NCBI GenBank assembly: GCA_964481425.1
Contig: CAYZTM010000003.1
Location: 72,653 to 136,652 of the forward strand
DNA length: 64,000 nt
Direction of reading: 5' to 3'
Source: MKUN01 sp964481425
GTDB lineage: Bacteria > Bacteroidota > Bacteroidia > Chitinophagales > Chitinophagaceae
Position numbers and translations under genes: made by a program. Positions 62,548 through 64,000 of the stretch are shown here, one piece after another. The notes below the pieces were generated by a model that was not told the DNA's origin, did not search any database, and saw only the letters and a list, made by a program, of their open reading frames with translations. Numbering within the stretch: the first letter of the stretch is position 1; each line of letters begins with the position of its first letter.

Positions 62548-63735
62548 TTACTTTATTATTTCAGTCACCTGGCCGGCACCTACTGTACGGCCACCTTCGC
62601 GGATCGCGAATTTCAGACCTTTTTCCATCGCTATCGGGGCGATCAGTTTTACAGACAGGTTCACGTTATCACCAGGCATTACCATTTCCACACCTGCAGG
62701 CAGCGAGCATTCGCCCGTTACGTCTGTAGTACGGAAATAGAACTGGGGACGGTATTTATTGAAGAACGGAGTGTGACGACCACCTTCCTCTTTGCTCAGT
62801 ACATAAACTTCACCTTTGAACTCGGTGTGCGGAGTGATGCTCTTAGGAGCGCAGATAACCATACCACGACGGATATCTTTCTTTTCAATACCGCGGAGCA
62901 GCAGACCTGCGTTATCACCAGCCTGGCCCTGGTCAAGAAGTTTCTTGAACATTTCCACACCGGTACAAGTTGAAGACAGCGCCTCGTCGTTGAAGCCAAC
63001 GATCTCAACGTTCTCACCTACTTTAATGATACCGCGCTCGATACGGCCTGTAGCCACTGTACCACGACCGGTGATGGTGAACACGTCTTCAACTGACATC
63101 AGGAACGGCTGATCGATGGGGCGCGGAGGCAGCGGTATGTAGCTGTCCACAGCTTCCATCAGTTCTTCCACAGCTTTAACCCACTGTTCTTCGCCAGCCA
63201 GTGCACCTGTAGCAGAACCTTTGATGATCGGTGTGTTATCACCATCATATTCGTATTTGCTCAGCAGTTCGCGAATTTCCATTTCTACCAGGTCAAGGAT
63301 CTCTGCGTCATCAACCAGGTCAACTTTATTCATGAACACAACGATACGGGGAACGCCTACCTGGCGGGCCAGCAGTATGTGTTCTTTTGTTTGCGGCATC
63401 GGTCCATCAGTAGCGGCCACCACGAGGATCGCACCATCCATCTGGGCAGCACCTGTGATCATGTTCTTTACATAGTCAGCGTGACCCGGGCAGTCAACGT
63501 GCGCATAGTGGCGGTTGCCTGTCTCGTACTCAACGTGAGCCGTATTGATAGTGATACCACGTTCTTTTTCTTCGGGTGCAGCATCAATCTCATCATATCC
63601 CCTCTTCTCCGCCAAACCTTTGTTCGACAGTATAGTGGTGATTGCTGCAGTCAAAGTGGTCTTACCATGGTCTACGTGGCCAATGGTACCAATGTTTACG
63701 TGGGGTTTTTCCCGCTTAAAGGTCTCTTTTGCCAT
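62548..63735 (-). CDS. tuf: Elongation factor Tu
   Basis: A 395-residue translational GTPase delivering aminoacyl-tRNA. G1 GHVDHGKTTL, switch I RGITINT, G3 DCPGHADYV, G4 NKVD and the closing GGRTVGAGQVTEIIK are all intact. Length is normal. It has a phylum-type promoter and its own terminator, and lies between tRNA-Thr and tRNA-Trp. Confidence 0.98.
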   Translation of the reverse strand: MAKETFKREKPHVNIGTIGHVDHGKTTLTAAITTILSNKGLAEKRGYDEIDAAPEEKERGITINTAHVEYETGNRHYAHVDCPGHADYVKNMITGAAQMDGAILVVAATDGPMPQTKEHILLARQVGVPRIVVFMNKVDLVDDAEILDLVEMEIRELLSKYEYDGDNTPIIKGSATGALAGEEQWVKAVEELMEAVDSYIPLPPRPIDQPFLMSVEDVFTITGRGTVATGRIERGIIKVGENVEIVGFNDEALSSTCTGVEMFKKLLDQGQAGDNAGLLLRGIEKKDIRRGMVICAPKSITPHTEFKGEVYVLSKEEGGRHTPFFNKYRPQFYFRTTDVTGECSLPAGVEMVMPGDNVNLSVKLIAPIAMEKGLKFAIREGGRTVGAGQVTEIIK

Positions 63736-63783
63736 TGTTATTTTGTTTAAAAAACTTGAATATCCTTTATTTTAAAAAGTGTG

Positions 63784-63812
63784 CAAATATAAATTATATT
63801 TTAGACTCCAAA
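63784..63812 (-). promoter_or_regulatory. tuf promoter (Bacteroidota consensus)
   Basis: Minus strand TTTG (63812-63809), 17 bases, TATATTTG (63791-63784): a full match to the TTTG / TAnnTTTG consensus, 49 bases before the tuf ATG. Confidence 0.68.
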
Positions 63813-63953
63813 TAAATTATTTTTTTCCGCCTAAACATAAGGTTCTCTGTCATTTATAAACCCTAAACTGATAGCGTATAAGAAACCGGCACTTTCTGCC
63901 GTTGTTTTCAGATACGCTAGAAAAGGATGGAGTTATATATAAGGAGGAAAAAG

Positions 63954-64000
63954 AGCTGTTGAGCAGGATTGAACTGCCGACCTCTTCCTTACCAAGGAAG
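63954..64000 (-). tRNA. tRNA-Thr (GGT), 5' part beyond window
   Basis: The last 47 bases of a tRNA: anticodon stem CTTCC/GGAAG with loop TTGGTAA (anticodon GGT), T arm GGCAG-TTCAATC-CTGCT, acceptor 3' strand CAACAGC, discriminator U, no encoded CCA. The D arm and acceptor 5' strand lie past 64000. Confidence 0.85.

Overview
The window comes from a member of the Bacteroidota, most likely a Chitinophagia/Saprospiria-type bacterium (the phylum is firm, the class is an inference). The signs are five secreted proteins with type IX secretion (T9SS) C-terminal sorting domains, PorT, GldF and GldG, a DUF4270 lipoprotein, a MurF-Alr fusion, a one-piece SecDF, an EF-Tu/tRNA-Trp/SecE/NusG block, and promoters of the phylum's TTTG / TAnnTTTG type. 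There are no rRNA genes, insertion sequences, CRISPR arrays or prophage. A run of ten N at 47730-47739 shows this is a scaffolded draft.

Layout. 160-5851: a T9SS propeller protein and a small outer-membrane protein, a lipocalin-sized secreted protein, a large membrane protein and a lone ABC-2 permease. 6094-8318: a glycosyltransferase facing a UDP-sugar epimerase. 8428-14571: tiny ribosomal protein Thx, HU, DUF4286, RsgA, a MacB-type permease, a T9SS protein and AtpG. 14791-25231: central metabolism and cell-wall precursors (pyruvate kinase, PanC, a half-length GT5-like protein, DUF4270 lipoprotein, GlmS, a methyltransferase, MetK, aspartate kinase). 25291-33242: envelope genes (OstA-like, MCE/MlaD, a 1127-residue TolB-like protein, an MBL hydrolase, a PDZ protein). 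33363-39602: YrdC-family protein, LigA, a GldL-like miniature membrane protein, a compact PnuC / PAP2 / NadR-kinase operon, and a secreted sugar dehydrogenase.

39663-41445 is an A+T-rich accessory stretch beside tRNA-Phe. It holds a lipoprotein, a secreted protein gene broken by two frame changes in A-runs, and what looks like the tail of a lost toxin gene. 41446-47647 has an amino-acid permease, two small hypotheticals, MlaE and SecDF. 47912-55990 has an M43 metalloprotease with Ig-like repeats, MurF-Alr, and a C25-like secreted protein without catalytic residues. 56041-59603 is the GldF-GldG-DUF4340 operon. 60114-64000 holds an MGMT-like protein, PorT, then NusG, SecE, tRNA-Trp, EF-Tu and a tRNA-Thr cut by the window edge.

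How the parts work together: SecDF and SecE serve Sec export; PorT and the GldF/GldG proteins belong to the T9SS/gliding machinery; the CTD proteins are its likely cargo. GlmS and MurF-Alr feed peptidoglycan; MlaD, MlaE and OstA-like proteins serve outer-membrane lipid/LPS traffic. The PnuC/PAP2/NadR operon looks like a self-contained route for NAD-precursor salvage and is the most attractive candidate for a little-described system here.
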